Shown: positions 15,201 to 24,180 of the stretch, piece after piece | How positions within the stretch are numbered: the first letter of the stretch is position 1 | How the letters are laid out: the number at the start of each line of letters is the position of its first letter | NCBI GenBank assembly: GCA_902774915.1 | Contig: CACYKH010000003.1 | Coordinates: forward strand, 124,001-188,000 | Source: an uncultured Lachnospiraceae bacterium | GTDB taxonomy: Bacteria > Bacillota > Clostridia > Lachnospirales > Lachnospiraceae | Direction: 5' to 3' | Length of the DNA stretch: 64,000 nucleotides | Program-made: the position numbers and the translations under genes | The notes under the pieces: model-generated | The model's database searches: none | Told to the model about the DNA's origin: nothing | The model's input: only the letters and a program-made list of their open reading frames with translations

Positions 15201-16891
15201 TTTACTCTTATAAATGTTGTATCGAATGTTGCATTATGAGCAACCAGCATGGCACCTTTACAGAACTCAAGGAATCTTGGCAGAACCTTGTCTATGGTAT
15301 CTGAATCCTTAACCATGTTGTCATTGATAGATGTCAGCTTCTCTATACTGTATGGAATAGGAACTTCAGGATTAACAAACTCTGAAAATCTATCAATAAC
15401 GTTACCTGCTTTATCAAGACGCACGGCACCAATCTCAATGATCTTACAGAACTTAAATGAAAGACCTGTGGTCTCAATATCGAATACAACATATTCGCTA
15501 TCGAGGCTCTGTCCATGACTATTCATAACAAGTGTCTTAATGTCATCTACAAAATAACCTTCAACACCGTAAAGTATCTTGAAGTTATCTTTATCGCCTG
15601 TGCAGTCCTTACTCTTCAGATAATGCTCGGCCTCAGTAAATCCCTGAACTACTCCGTGATCAGTAATAGCAATTGCAGGATGTCCCCAGTCAAGTGCACG
15701 CTGTATAGCACCCTCTACAGGCGTTACTGCATCCATTTCACTAAAACGTGTATGAAGGTGAAGCTCAACTCTCTTCTCAGGAGCCTCGTCAACTCTGGCA
15801 ACTCTGTAATCAGGTATGGACTTAACTCCATCTACCTTATCGATAAGAAGTTCTTTTGCATAGGTATCCTTAGTTGGAACACCTTTAACCATTACGAACT
15901 TACCAGTTTTCAGTTCATCTCTTATTGGATCAAGGTCATCATTCTTTACGAAAAGCTTAATGCCAATGGTATCTGAAAAGTCAGTGATGTAAGCCTTGAG
16001 AATAGTCTTCTCATTTCTGATAGGCTTTTCCTCTGTACTGACTACCTGTCCCTTTATAACAACGAAATTAGGAACTTCTTCTACGATAGTGCTAATGCCT
16101 ACAATATCGCCCTCAACATTTTTACCATAGAAGCAGTCCAGATCGTTATAATTCTTCTTTCTATATTCTTCGGCTGTCGCCTTGTAATCCTTTTTCTTGT
16201 TGGCGTTACTTTCGCCATTTCCCTTAGGAATCATATCCTGTGTAATGGAAACCATATTTGAATCAGCATCATATGCCTCTTCAAGCTTCTTCTCCATTTC
16301 CTTAAGTACATCAACTCGGGCTGGAGCTTCTCCAACCTCTTTTACAACTTCCTCTTCTTCCTCTTCTGTTTCTGATTCAGCCTTTACCAGTTTAACCACC
16401 GTATTGACATTCATGCCAAATTTTGTTGCGAACAGATGATTATAAAACTTTTCAATGTCAGCCTTTCTTTCGAGAGCCATCTTGCCCTCTACCATTTCGA
16501 ATGTAAGTAGATTGTCCTTTATCTTCTTATCAGCCATCTTAATCAGAGCAAGCTCTACAGCACTCTTTTCTCTAAGTTCATCTAAAATGCTATCACCATA
16601 GATTCTTACCAGATTCTCAAGATTATACTGTCCTGAAAGGAGGTATCTGTCTACAAGTACAACTCTTCCATCATCTTCTCCAAACACAAAAAGACGGACT
16701 GCTTCCTCCGCCTTTTTTATGTTTTGTCTGGCAATCAGATGAGTTGAAACCATATGCACATACATTGTCATTGTGCTCTTTATCAGCTCAACCTCTGTTA
16801 CTTCGACATTATCAAAATATTCTGAAATATCATCATCTAGTTCAATACCTGGAAAGACTTCTTTAAACTTTTTGAAATCATTATTTTCCAT
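12278..16891 (-). CDS. polC: DNA polymerase III alpha subunit, PolC type
   Basis: A replicative polymerase of about 1537 residues, typical for low-GC Gram-positive PolC. In order: N-terminal domains (1-250, with a Glu-rich linker near 190), OB domain near 270-370, PHP domain starting VELHLHTRFSEMDAVTP near 380, the inserted 3'-5' exonuclease (VVFDIETTGLSF, later HNATFDTTF and HRACDDAE), a zinc-binding cysteine set (YLCPNCFYAEF, CGCDMPDANCPKCG) and the polymerase palm (KEPDIDLNFSGEY). ATG 16891 is chosen; a TTG at 16903 is too close to the AAGGAG site. The start overlaps the ispG stop by 11 bases, so translation is probably coupled. The pyrH...rseP-polC order is standard for the group; proS, often between rseP and polC in Bacillus, is absent and ispG is present. 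Confidence 0.96.
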   Translation of the reverse strand: MENNDFKKFKEVFPGIELDDDISEYFDNVEVTEVELIKSTMTMYVHMVSTHLIARQNIKKAEEAVRLFVFGEDDGRVVLVDRYLLSGQYNLENLVRIYGDSILDELREKSAVELALIKMADKKIKDNLLTFEMVEGKMALERKADIEKFYNHLFATKFGMNVNTVVKLVKAESETEEEEEEVVKEVGEAPARVDVLKEMEKKLEEAYDADSNMVSITQDMIPKGNGESNANKKKDYKATAEEYRKKNYNDLDCFYGKNVEGDIVGISTIVEEVPNFVVIKGQVVSTEEKPIRNEKTILKAYITDFSDTIGIKLFVKNDDLDPIRDELKTGKFVMVKGVPTKDTYAKELLIDKVDGVKSIPDYRVARVDEAPEKRVELHLHTRFSEMDAVTPVEGAIQRALDWGHPAIAITDHGVVQGFTEAEHYLKSKDCTGDKDNFKILYGVEGYFVDDIKTLVMNSHGQSLDSEYVVFDIETTGLSFKFCKIIEIGAVRLDKAGNVIDRFSEFVNPEVPIPYSIEKLTSINDNMVKDSDTIDKVLPRFLEFCKGAMLVAHNATFDTTFIRVNAKKLGLEYDFTALDTMTLAYIFLPQLGKYNLDRLTHHFGLENKHHHRACDDAEVTSGIFIGLMKMINESGAKTVDDLNKMGKASPDAIKKAKSYHGMIFCKNETGRTNLYRLISEAHITYYGGIGMGQRPRIPMSLIEKYREGLIVGSACSSGLLYSAILDGAEDEELERIVRFFDYLEIQPVENNAYLIEDEKQEQINSFDDLREINKQIVALGDKYDKPVVATGDVHFLDPEDAIYRAIILDSVRIKRMSKNKRDELLEEVQRKIDEGIINIHDDPVKREMKEQPPLYFKTTEEMLEEFSYLGEEKAKEVVVTNSNLVASWIDKISPVRPDKAPPRIENSDQILRKICYDKMHEMYGPEPPEIVQKRLDKELDSIIGNGYSVMYIVAQKLVWKSNEDGYLVGSRGSVGSSFAATMAGITEVNPLPAHYLCPNCFYAEFDSDRVKAYAGECGCDMPDANCPKCGTKMKKEGHDIPFETFLGFKGDKEPDIDLNFSGEYQAKAHAYVGEIFGKDHSFKAGTVGTVADKTALAYTRDYCKYRGLEKRWQEMERLSKGCIDVKRTTGQHPGGIIVTPDDEEIYSFTPVQRPANDQTVDIITTHFEYHSIDHNLLKFDILGHDDPTMIRRLEDLTGINVKDVPFDDPKVMELFKSTEPLGITPKDMGGVPLGCLGVPEFGTEFAMQMLIDADPKSFSDLVRIAGLSHGTDVWLGNAQKLIQEGTCELSSAICCRDDIMVYLLNQGLDSGDAFTIMERVRKGIVAKGKCNEWPEFKKTMEEHEVPDWYIWSCEQIKYMFPKAHAVAYVMMSWRVAYFKIYYPLAYYAAYFSIRADDFSYEVMCQGEDHLDTVLEEYKAMDKNAMTASEKGLLKDMKIVKEMYARGFEFMPLDIYKAKADRFQIIDGKIMPSFLSIDKMGESAAIQMEEAAKGGRFLSQQELKDRAKISGTVIEKMESLGILGDMPKTSQLTFDFLSE

Positions 16892-17945
16892 CCCAGTTAT
16901 CAAGCTCCTTCTTTAATTCGTTCAGCAGCTGATCCTGTGGTACCTTACGAAGGATTTCTCCCCTCTTAAATACCAGGCCTTCGCCTTCGCCGCCTGCAAT
17001 TCCCAGATCAGCCTCTCTGGCCTCACCAGGTCCGTTTACGGCACATCCCATTACAGCTACTTTTATGTTCAGATTCTTGTAATTACTTATTAACCTCTCT
17101 GTCTGATTAGCAAGTCCTATCAGATCAATATGTGTTCTTCCACATGTTGGACAGGAAACAAGCGTTATTCCTGATTCTCTAAGGCCTAAAGTACTAAGAA
17201 TCAGTTTTGCTGTTCTTACTTCTTCAACAGGGTCGCCAGTAAGTGATACTCTTATAGTATCTCCTATACCCTGTCCCAATATAATGCCAAGCCCAACGGA
17301 GGACTTAATATTGCCACTCCAAAGGGTTCCTGACTCAGTAATACCAACATGAAGCGGATACTTTGTTCTTTCTGAAATAAGCTCATGAGTTTTTACTGAC
17401 ATTAAAACATCAGAGGACTTAATACTTATAACTATATTGTCATAGTCCTGTTCCTCGATCATTCTAACCTTATCAAGAGCACTCTCAACTATTCCTTCAG
17501 CAGTTACTCCGCCATATTTCTCTATAAACTGTTTCTCAAGAGATCCGCTATTTACACCTACACGTATAGGTACATTCTTCTGCTTAGCCACATCAACAAC
17601 AGCTCTTAAATTTTCAGCTGTACCAATGTTACCGGGATTAATCCTAATCTTATCAGCACCAGCTTCCATAGCAAGTATTGCCATCTTGTGATTGAAATGG
17701 ATATCTGCCACAAGTGGAACATGAGTTCTTTCTTTCAGCTTTTCAAATGCTCTGGCTGCTGCTTCAGAATTAGCTGTGCACCTTACAATGTCGCAGCCGG
17801 CTTCTTCGAGTCTAAGTATCTGATCTACCGTAGCCTCAATATCTGAAGTTTCTGTATTAGTCATAGATTGGATGGCAATCGGATTACCGCCACCTATCTC
17901 TACATTTCCGATTTTGATTTTTTTTGTATTATCTCTGTAATTCAT
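16881..17945 (-). CDS. ispG: 4-hydroxy-3-methylbut-2-en-1-yl diphosphate synthase (flavodoxin), IspG/GcpE
   Basis: A 354-residue IspG, the iron-sulfur enzyme that reduces MEcPP to HMBPP in the DXP isoprenoid pathway. Visible family landmarks are the TIM-barrel start VEIGGGNPIAIQSMTNT, ADIHFNHKMA, RINPGNIG and the Fe-S ligands in VSCPTCGRT and VMGCAVNGPGEA. The length is normal for the short bacterial form. The ATG at 17945 follows GAGGTG. Together with dxr upstream and uppS it puts undecaprenyl carrier synthesis in one operon. Confidence 0.96.
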   Translation of the reverse strand: MNYRDNTKKIKIGNVEIGGGNPIAIQSMTNTETSDIEATVDQILRLEEAGCDIVRCTANSEAAARAFEKLKERTHVPLVADIHFNHKMAILAMEAGADKIRINPGNIGTAENLRAVVDVAKQKNVPIRVGVNSGSLEKQFIEKYGGVTAEGIVESALDKVRMIEEQDYDNIVISIKSSDVLMSVKTHELISERTKYPLHVGITESGTLWSGNIKSSVGLGIILGQGIGDTIRVSLTGDPVEEVRTAKLILSTLGLRESGITLVSCPTCGRTHIDLIGLANQTERLISNYKNLNIKVAVMGCAVNGPGEAREADLGIAGGEGEGLVFKRGEILRKVPQDQLLNELKKELDNWDGK

Positions 17946-18002
17946 TTATATTACACCTCATCAGTCAGCTTTGCTGACAGCTTACCCTCAAGGGAAGCCA
18001 AT

Positions 18003-19064
18003 TTAGCCATGTATTACATTTCCTATATCGTTGAAAAATACGAATATCATAAGGAGCATTAATAGAGCCACTCCTATTCCATTTACTATCGCTTCCTTTT
18101 CTGGTGGAACTGGTTTTCCTGAAATCGCCTCTATCAAAACAAATAGAATTCGTCCACCATCGAGTGCCGGTACAGGCAGCAGATTCATAACACCCAGGTT
18201 TGCACTAAGAAGAACTGCGAAGTTTATTATGTTCAGCATTACGACTACGAACTGAGTCCAAGCACTTTCTTCCTTCGTCTCTTCTTTTGCCTCTTCTATG
18301 ATATCATTCATAGTATTACTGATACCTACAGGTCCCATAACTGCATCTTTATTAGCCTTACCTGTAAAAATCATTTTAACTGAGCTTATGGCAGTCTTAA
18401 TCTGGAACCTTACTTCAAGCACTGAATAGTAAAGCTCGTCCACTATTCCTTCAGACTCTCTACCAGTGCTGTAAAATCCAAAATAATAATTACCAGTCTC
18501 AGCATCCTTACGTCTTGTCAGCGTTGTATTATATGTCTTTCCATCTCTCTCATAAGTAATATCTACAGGTTTATCAGGATCATTCATCATTGAATAAAGA
18601 GTAATCTCGCGATAATTATAAATGCGGCTACCATCTAACTCTAATATCCTGTCGCCTGGTTCAAAACCAGCCTCCTCAGCCGCACTGTTCTCCATAATGT
18701 TTGTGAGTACAGGTTCATCTATCATATAGTAATGACAAATGATTATGGACAGAAGAAATGCCAGGATAAAGTTAAAGAATGGTCCTGCAAAAGAAACTGA
18801 AAGCCTTGCCAGAACGGACTTGTTATTATATCCATCTTTCCTATCAGATGCCTCACCCATTCCTTCCATCAGACAATATCCACCAAGAGGCAGAGCCCTT
18901 ACAGAATAAAGCGTATCATTTTTATTCCAACTTGCGATAGAAGGTCCCATCCCAATTGAGAACTCATTTACCTTTATATGGTTCATCTTCGCGAAAATAA
19001 AATGTCCGAATTCATGCACGAAAACTATTAAACCAAATGTAATTATAATTGCAATTATATTCAT
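18003..19064 (-). CDS. rseP: Site-2 intramembrane metalloprotease RseP/RasP
   Basis: A 353-residue RIP metalloprotease. The zinc motif HEFGH (His17, Glu18, His21) lies in the first membrane helix, GGYC-type family residues follow near 60, a single PDZ domain spans about 115-190, and the third zinc ligand is in LLPVPALDGGRI near 290. Members cut anti-sigma factors and residual signal peptides within the membrane. The length fits Gram-positive RasP (about 350), which has one PDZ domain. The position after dxr is conserved, though here an unknown membrane gene intervenes. The ribosome site is poor (only an A-rich stretch), so coupling to the upstream gene is possible. Confidence 0.93.
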   Translation of the reverse strand: MNIIAIIITFGLIVFVHEFGHFIFAKMNHIKVNEFSIGMGPSIASWNKNDTLYSVRALPLGGYCLMEGMGEASDRKDGYNNKSVLARLSVSFAGPFFNFILAFLLSIIICHYYMIDEPVLTNIMENSAAEEAGFEPGDRILELDGSRIYNYREITLYSMMNDPDKPVDITYERDGKTYNTTLTRRKDAETGNYYFGFYSTGRESEGIVDELYYSVLEVRFQIKTAISSVKMIFTGKANKDAVMGPVGISNTMNDIIEEAKEETKEESAWTQFVVVMLNIINFAVLLSANLGVMNLLPVPALDGGRILFVLIEAISGKPVPPEKEAIVNGIGVALLMLLMIFVFFNDIGNVIHG

Positions 19065-19101
19065 ACAACACCAATCTTAAAAATCTAGATTACCAATCCG
19101 A

Positions 19102-20136
19102 TTAATCTAATGTTATCATCAGGGATTCTGAAACTTTTTCATAATCATTAAAATATGAAACACTAACTACTCGGTTTGAGGTTTGATTCACCATTACCAC
19201 AAGACAATCATTATTCTGTGAATTATGATAAAAGAATACATTTGACTTTGTACCATATATGCTTTGGATACTCTGCTTTATCTCGTCATAATGATATGTC
19301 ATCTTTCGTGAAATCTGTACTTCCTGCTGGTTTACTGAAACACCATAGAATTTATATTCTCTACCATATGTATTAACTCCAACCCTTTGATTGTTTATAT
19401 AGATAATATTCAGCTCTCCATCAGTTTTTACCTTTACACTGTCATCAGTATAAATAGGGATCTGCTTAACAAGCGTTGGGTCATCATGGAACGTTGTATC
19501 CAGTTCAGACGAGATGACATTATCAGGATAAACAAATACATAAGATATTTCTCTTCCGCCAGAATTCAGTAGATATATAATCCCCTGATAACTGAAATAA
19601 ATAAAGAACGTAGCTACTGTAACAATTACTATCTTGCTTATTATCTCAATCAAGAATCTGGCAGTTTTCTGATTAAGAAATCTAGGAAGTGGGATGACTG
19701 TAAGATCTGAATAATAATCATAATCATCCCCATTTGCTATACTCCTGATACTACGTATGAGCTTTGTGATCAGTTTAGTAAATACTCCTTTTATAACAAG
19801 CAAAAGGAAGATAAAAAGTAGTACAACAATTGTGACGATCGGAGATACTTCTATTTTGTTTAAGTAATTAAACAAAGAAAGAATGATGCTCGCCAGAATA
19901 GTATAAAGTATCAAGCCAAATGCCAAGCTGCATATAATATGATTCCCACCATGCGCCTCTGCTTTCGCCTGAAATCTCCTAAACAGTTTCTTTAACGCAT
20001 CGCTAATAATGATATAGAAAAAACCAGCTAAAATAACTTTTCCAACATATAAAGGAATTGAATCATTATTAGCATAAACCCATTCAACAAATTCTTTCCA
20101 GGTTAGTTCTATAAAAAACCTAAGCGATTCAAACAT
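19102..20136 (-). CDS. Unrecognised membrane protein between dxr and rseP
   Basis: I do not recognise this 344-residue protein. It shows a hydrophobic segment near residues 30-48, two more near 70-95 and 102-125, and a fourth near 165-195 (IVIVTVATFFIYFSYQG). Between them lies a basic cytoplasmic loop with RRFQAKAEAHGG. A soluble C-terminal region of about 150 residues would lie outside the membrane; it is rich in beta-type alternation and has no cysteines or obvious catalytic motif. The start overlaps the dxr stop by 8 bases and rseP follows 37 bases later, so it belongs to the isoprenoid/phospholipid operon. Roles in mechanosensing or as an RseP partner or substrate are speculation. Confidence 0.8.
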   Translation of the reverse strand: MFESLRFFIELTWKEFVEWVYANNDSIPLYVGKVILAGFFYIIISDALKKLFRRFQAKAEAHGGNHIICSLAFGLILYTILASIILSLFNYLNKIEVSPIVTIVVLLFIFLLLVIKGVFTKLITKLIRSIRSIANGDDYDYYSDLTVIPLPRFLNQKTARFLIEIISKIVIVTVATFFIYFSYQGIIYLLNSGGREISYVFVYPDNVISSELDTTFHDDPTLVKQIPIYTDDSVKVKTDGELNIIYINNQRVGVNTYGREYKFYGVSVNQQEVQISRKMTYHYDEIKQSIQSIYGTKSNVFFYHNSQNNDCLVVMVNQTSNRVVSVSYFNDYEKVSESLMITLD

Positions 20137-21298
20137 TGTACTTTCCTCTAAGTAGAGCGTCGGTTGCGTCTCTTGTTTCGAGTATTCCCTTCAGGTCTAC
20201 ATCTGGGATTACAGTATGCTGAGACATAGCATATTCAATCATTTCATAGATTTCCAAGAATTTGATTTTACCTGCCAGGAATGCAGCCACTGCGTGTTCG
20301 TTAGCCTCGTTCATAACTGTAGGCATGGAACCACCAATTCGGCTTGCCTTCTTTGCAAGCGGTATTCCAAGAAATGTATCATATTCAGGCTTTTCAATGA
20401 CTATGCTGCTAATCTTTGTAAAGTCCAGTCTCTCTCCTGCAAGATATCTTCTCTCAGGATAGTAAAATGCATACTGGATTGGCAGCTTCATATCTGGCGT
20501 TCCCAGCTGTGCTATAACTGCACCATCTTTATACTCTACTGCTGAATGAATGATGCTCTGTGGCTGAATGAGAACCTCAATGTCATCTATATCAGTATCA
20601 AAAAGCCAATGAGCCTCTATAACTTCAAGTCCCTTATTAACCATACTTGCACTATCAATGGTTATTTTAGGTCCCATAGACCAGTTAGGATGCTTCAGAG
20701 CCTGCTCTACAGTAACATTCTCCAACTCTTCCTTTTTACGCCCTCTGAAAGGTCCTCCTGAGGCTGTAAGCAGTATTCTTGATACTAGATTATCTATTTC
20801 ACTCTGAAGGCCTCTACGATTGCCCTGAAGGCTCTGGAAGATAGCGCTATGCTCACTGTCCACCGGAAGAATCTTTACTCCTTTTTCAGCAGCAGCTTTC
20901 ATAACAAGATGTCCTGCTGTAACAAGAGTTTCCTTATTAGCCAGAGCAATATCTTTTCCAGCTTCGATTGCAGCAAGAGTTGGCTCTACTCCTATCATAC
21001 CTACAACTGCTGTAAGTACCATGTCCGCTTTGTCATATGAGCTGACAGCACAGAGTCCTTCCATACCGCTGGCAACTTTAATATTTGTATCAGCCAGTTT
21101 TACTCTTAAGGTTTCTGCATCTTCCTCAGACATAACAGAAACAAGCTCGGGATTAAACTCCCTAGCCTGTTTCTCAATTAGTTCTATATTTCTGCCACAT
21201 GAAAGGGCAACAACATTTAGGTCCCCGTTGGAACGAACTATGTCCAAGGCCTGTGTTCCTATCGAACCAGTGGAACCTATTATTGAAATGTTTTTCAT
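20129..21298 (-). CDS. dxr: 1-deoxy-D-xylulose-5-phosphate reductoisomerase
   Basis: DXP reductoisomerase converts DXP to MEP with NADPH, the committed step of the DXP pathway. It opens with the dinucleotide-binding motif ISIIGSTGSIGTQALDI; further landmarks are ANKETLVTAGH near 115, LPVDSEHSAIFQ near 138 with metal-binding acidic residues, ILTASGGPFRG near 175, and HPNWSMGPKITIDSASMVNKG near 205. About 389 residues, normal. ATG 21298 follows GAGGTG; a longer form from 21337 would overlap cdsA and lacks family similarity in its first 13 residues. It lies 28 bases after cdsA. Confidence 0.95.
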   Translation of the reverse strand: MKNISIIGSTGSIGTQALDIVRSNGDLNVVALSCGRNIELIEKQAREFNPELVSVMSEEDAETLRVKLADTNIKVASGMEGLCAVSSYDKADMVLTAVVGMIGVEPTLAAIEAGKDIALANKETLVTAGHLVMKAAAEKGVKILPVDSEHSAIFQSLQGNRRGLQSEIDNLVSRILLTASGGPFRGRKKEELENVTVEQALKHPNWSMGPKITIDSASMVNKGLEVIEAHWLFDTDIDDIEVLIQPQSIIHSAVEYKDGAVIAQLGTPDMKLPIQYAFYYPERRYLAGERLDFTKISSIVIEKPEYDTFLGIPLAKKASRIGGSMPTVMNEANEHAVAAFLAGKIKFLEIYEMIEYAMSQHTVIPDVDLKGILETRDATDALLRGKYNV

Positions 21299-21326
21299 TT
21301 TACACCTCATTAAATCAGCTATTCTA

Positions 21327-22154
21327 TTATCCAACAACTAATCTTACGAGATAATAGATGATAGGTGCCGTGAATATCATACTATCGAATCTATCCAACA
21401 CACCACCATGACCCGGTATTAGTTTTCCGTAATCCTTCACATCATTGTTACGTTTGATAGCAGATGCTGCAAGATCACCGATGACTGCCGGTATAGCACC
21501 AAGCGCACATACTATAAAGAGTGTCAGATAAATATTAAACTGAGTATCAATTTTTCCATTCAGGAAGAAGCCATATAAACAACCGAGTATTCCAGCTCCT
21601 ATTATTCCGCCTATAAGTCCCTCTACACTCTTCTTAGGACTAAGCTTTGGAGACATTTTATGCTTACCGAAAAGCATTCCCGTGCAATATGCAAGAGTGT
21701 CATTTCCCCATGAACAAAGGAAAATAAGAACAACATAGTAACCGCCATTCTCCATAACACGAATCTTATAGAGATATGAAAGCATAACACTTACATAGAA
21801 GAATGACATAAATGATGCCATTATTTCTCTATCGTGATATTCAGGATATCTGAAAACATAAACAGCAAGTATGGCAAGCAAATATGTAATCATTATTGGA
21901 AGCACTAAGAAGCTAAGGGTAAATCCCTGTATCTTCATATTGCCCAGCATTAATGTTACATAGTAAAGCACCGTCCATACATAAGCAAAAACTGCCGGCG
22001 ATCTTTTCTCAATGCCGTATACTCTGCAAAATTCAAATACCCCAACAAGTGAAAGTGCCATAGCAAAAATGCCCGTTACCGGTCCGCCAATAAACAACAC
22101 TATAAATGAAATTATAATGAGTGCTACACCACTAATTAACCTAGTCCAAAACAT
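21327..22154 (-). CDS. cdsA: Phosphatidate cytidylyltransferase
   Basis: CdsA makes CDP-diacylglycerol from phosphatidic acid and CTP, the entry to phospholipid synthesis. It is a polytopic membrane protein of about 275 residues. The C-terminal signature SAIKRNNDVKDYGKLIPGHGG followed by LDRFDSM is the canonical CdsA motif, and KLSPKKSVEGLIGG precedes it. I take ATG 22154, just after the uppS stop; a GTG at 22166 is an alternative. It follows uppS directly, the usual order. Confidence 0.95.
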   Translation of the reverse strand: MFWTRLISGVALIIISFIVLFIGGPVTGIFAMALSLVGVFEFCRVYGIEKRSPAVFAYVWTVLYYVTLMLGNMKIQGFTLSFLVLPIMITYLLAILAVYVFRYPEYHDREIMASFMSFFYVSVMLSYLYKIRVMENGGYYVVLIFLCSWGNDTLAYCTGMLFGKHKMSPKLSPKKSVEGLIGGIIGAGILGCLYGFFLNGKIDTQFNIYLTLFIVCALGAIPAVIGDLAASAIKRNNDVKDYGKLIPGHGGVLDRFDSMIFTAPIIYYLVRLVVG

Positions 22155-22155
22155 T

Positions 22156-22866
22156 TTATACCCCACCGAATCTTCTGTCTCTACCGTTATAGTAATCTAT
22201 AGCCTTCTTAAGAGCTTCCTTGTCAAAATCCGGCCAGAGTGTATCGCAAAAATAAAATTCCGAATAAGAAATCTGCCAAGGCAGGAAGTTGGAAATCCTC
22301 AACTCACCACTTGTCCTGATAAGAAGATCAGGGTCTGGTATATCAGCTGTATCCAGCTTACTGGAGATGTATTCTTCCGTAATATCCTCTTTCGTTATAA
22401 CGCCTTCGCTAATCTCATCTGCTATCTTTTTAACAGCACGTGTTATCTCATCACGGCCACCATAATTAAGTGCAACATTAAACTGAATGCCAGTATTATC
22501 TTTGGTCGCCTCTTCCAGATTCTCAATAGCTTCGATGATATCCTTATCAAGCCTTGACCTTTCACCGATAATACGCACACGCATGTTGTTCTTATTAGCC
22601 TTATCTATGGAACGTCTCAAGAAATCTCTGAGGATTGTCATAAGACCTGTAACTTCTTCTACAGATCTCTTCCAGTTCTCAGTAGAAAATGCATAAACTG
22701 TAAGATACTTAATTCCAAGATCCCATGCATCCTCAATTACCTGCTCCAGATTATCAGCCCCAACCTTGTGGCCATAATTTCTAGGCATATGTCTTTGTTT
22801 TGCCCATCTGCCATTTCCATCAAGGATAATGGCAACGTGCTGCGGAATTTTATATTCTTCGCTCAT
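22156..22866 (-). CDS. uppS: Isoprenyl transferase (undecaprenyl diphosphate synthase)
   Basis: A 236-residue cis-prenyltransferase that builds undecaprenyl diphosphate, the lipid carrier for peptidoglycan and other wall polymers. The family start HVAIILDGNGRWAKQR contains the catalytic aspartate; GHKVGADNLEQV, TVYAFSTENWKR and the C-terminal PDLLIRTSGELRISNF with QISYSEFYF are all present. Length and order (frr, uppS, cdsA) are typical. It would supply the carrier used by the flippase and glycan genes downstream and by the murE product pathway. Confidence 0.96.
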   Translation of the reverse strand: MSEEYKIPQHVAIILDGNGRWAKQRHMPRNYGHKVGADNLEQVIEDAWDLGIKYLTVYAFSTENWKRSVEEVTGLMTILRDFLRRSIDKANKNNMRVRIIGERSRLDKDIIEAIENLEEATKDNTGIQFNVALNYGGRDEITRAVKKIADEISEGVITKEDITEEYISSKLDTADIPDPDLLIRTSGELRISNFLPWQISYSEFYFCDTLWPDFDKEALKKAIDYYNGRDRRFGGV

Positions 22867-22899
22867 TTAAGTCTCCTGATAGAAGTTTCTAATGCAATC

Positions 22900-23442
22900 T
22901 TATACAGTAAGAACTTCCTTAGTCTTTGATTCAACAAGCTTGTCAATCTCCTTAACAAACTTATCTGTTGCCTTCTGGATGTCATCCTCAGCATCAGCAT
23001 ATTCATCATCTGAAAGCTCGCCTGCCTTATTCTGCTTCTTAGCAGCTTCGTTAGCGTCACGTCTTGCATTACGAACGATAACCTTGGCATCCTCGCCCTT
23101 CTTCTTAATGTCTTTAGCAAGTTCCTTACGTCTTTCCTCTGTAAGCTCTGGGAAGTTAACGATTACGTTCTTTCCATCATTGTTAGGATTAACGCCAAGA
23201 TCAGAAATCATGATAGCCTTCTCGATCTCTTTGATCATAGATGCCTCCCAAGGAGTGATCATGATAGTTCTTGCCTCTGGTACAGATACGTTAGCAACAC
23301 TCTGAAGGTTAGTTGGTGTACCATAATAATCAACCTTTATCTTATCCAGGATGTGTGGATTTGCACGTCCTGCTCTTATTGTTGCAAAGTCTGCAGTAAG
23401 TGAATCAATCGCCTTTTGCATTTTCTCTTCATAGTCGTTCAT
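22900..23442 (-). CDS. frr: Ribosome recycling factor
   Basis: A 180-residue RRF, which splits post-termination ribosomes with EF-G. It shows the family pattern: ATIRAGRANPHILDKIKVDYYG near residues 20-40, ISVPEARTIMITPWE-like core (VSVPEARTIMITPWEAS), and the C-terminal helix ending in LVESKTKEVLTV. The length is slightly below the 185 average. It follows pyrH by 23 bases with a GGAGG site. Confidence 0.96.
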   Translation of the reverse strand: MNDYEEKMQKAIDSLTADFATIRAGRANPHILDKIKVDYYGTPTNLQSVANVSVPEARTIMITPWEASMIKEIEKAIMISDLGVNPNNDGKNVIVNFPELTEERRKELAKDIKKKGEDAKVIVRNARRDANEAAKKQNKAGELSDDEYADAEDDIQKATDKFVKEIDKLVESKTKEVLTV

Positions 23443-23465
23443 TTTGTATACCCTCCATATAAATA

Positions 23466-24170
23466 TTAATCAGCTGTAACCATGGTTCCTATTTTCTCGC
23501 CTGAAACAGCGCGAACAATAGAATCTTCTTCACTAAGTCCGAAAAGCAGCATAGGCATATGATTTTCCATAGCCAGAACTGCTGATGCAAGATCAATAAC
23601 CTGAAGCTTCTGATCAACAATATCAGACATCTTCATAAAGTCATATTTCTTTGCATTTGGATTGTCCTTAGGATCACTGTCATAAACACCATCAATTGCT
23701 TTAGCAGATAAAATGGCATCGCACTGAGTTTCGATTGCTCTCAGCACTGCTGCCATATCTGTTGAAAAATATGGATGGCTTGTTCCACCAGCGAAGAAAA
23801 CAACTTCTCCATTTTCCATGGCTTCTATAGCTTTGTCTCTTACAAAGAGCTCTGTAACATCACCTATTGCATAAGGAGATGTAACTCTGCATTTCATTCC
23901 GGCCCTTCTAAATGCATCAGCCGCATATACACAGTTCATAACAGTAGCAAGCATTCCTATCTGGTCTGCTTTAACTCTGTCCATATCGTTTGAGCTTCGA
24001 CCTCTCCAGAAGTTTCCACCACCGATAACGATACCAACCTGTATACCTTTATCTACAACCTTCTTAACCTCAGCTGCGACTCTTGAAACCTCTTCATCTG
24101 AGAAACCATGATGTGCTTCTCCTGCCAGAGCCTCACCGCTCAGCTTCAGTAGTATTCTTTTAAATTCCAC
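23466..24170 (-). CDS. pyrH: UMP kinase
   Basis: A 234-residue UMP kinase of the amino acid kinase fold, converting UMP to UDP. Landmarks are the N-terminal RILLKLSGEALAGE, IVIGGGNFWRG near 50, MLATVMNCVYAADA near 72, FFAGGTSHPYFSTDMAA near 125 and IDGVYDSDPKDNPNAKKYD near 160. It lies 10 bases after the bactofilin gene and before frr, the usual pyrH-frr pair. In other bacteria the enzyme is hexameric and tuned by UTP and GTP. Confidence 0.96.
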   Translation of the reverse strand: MEFKRILLKLSGEALAGEAHHGFSDEEVSRVAAEVKKVVDKGIQVGIVIGGGNFWRGRSSNDMDRVKADQIGMLATVMNCVYAADAFRRAGMKCRVTSPYAIGDVTELFVRDKAIEAMENGEVVFFAGGTSHPYFSTDMAAVLRAIETQCDAILSAKAIDGVYDSDPKDNPNAKKYDFMKMSDIVDQKLQVIDLASAVLAMENHMPMLLFGLSEEDSIVRAVSGEKIGTMVTAD

Positions 24171-24180
24171 GCTGTCCCTC

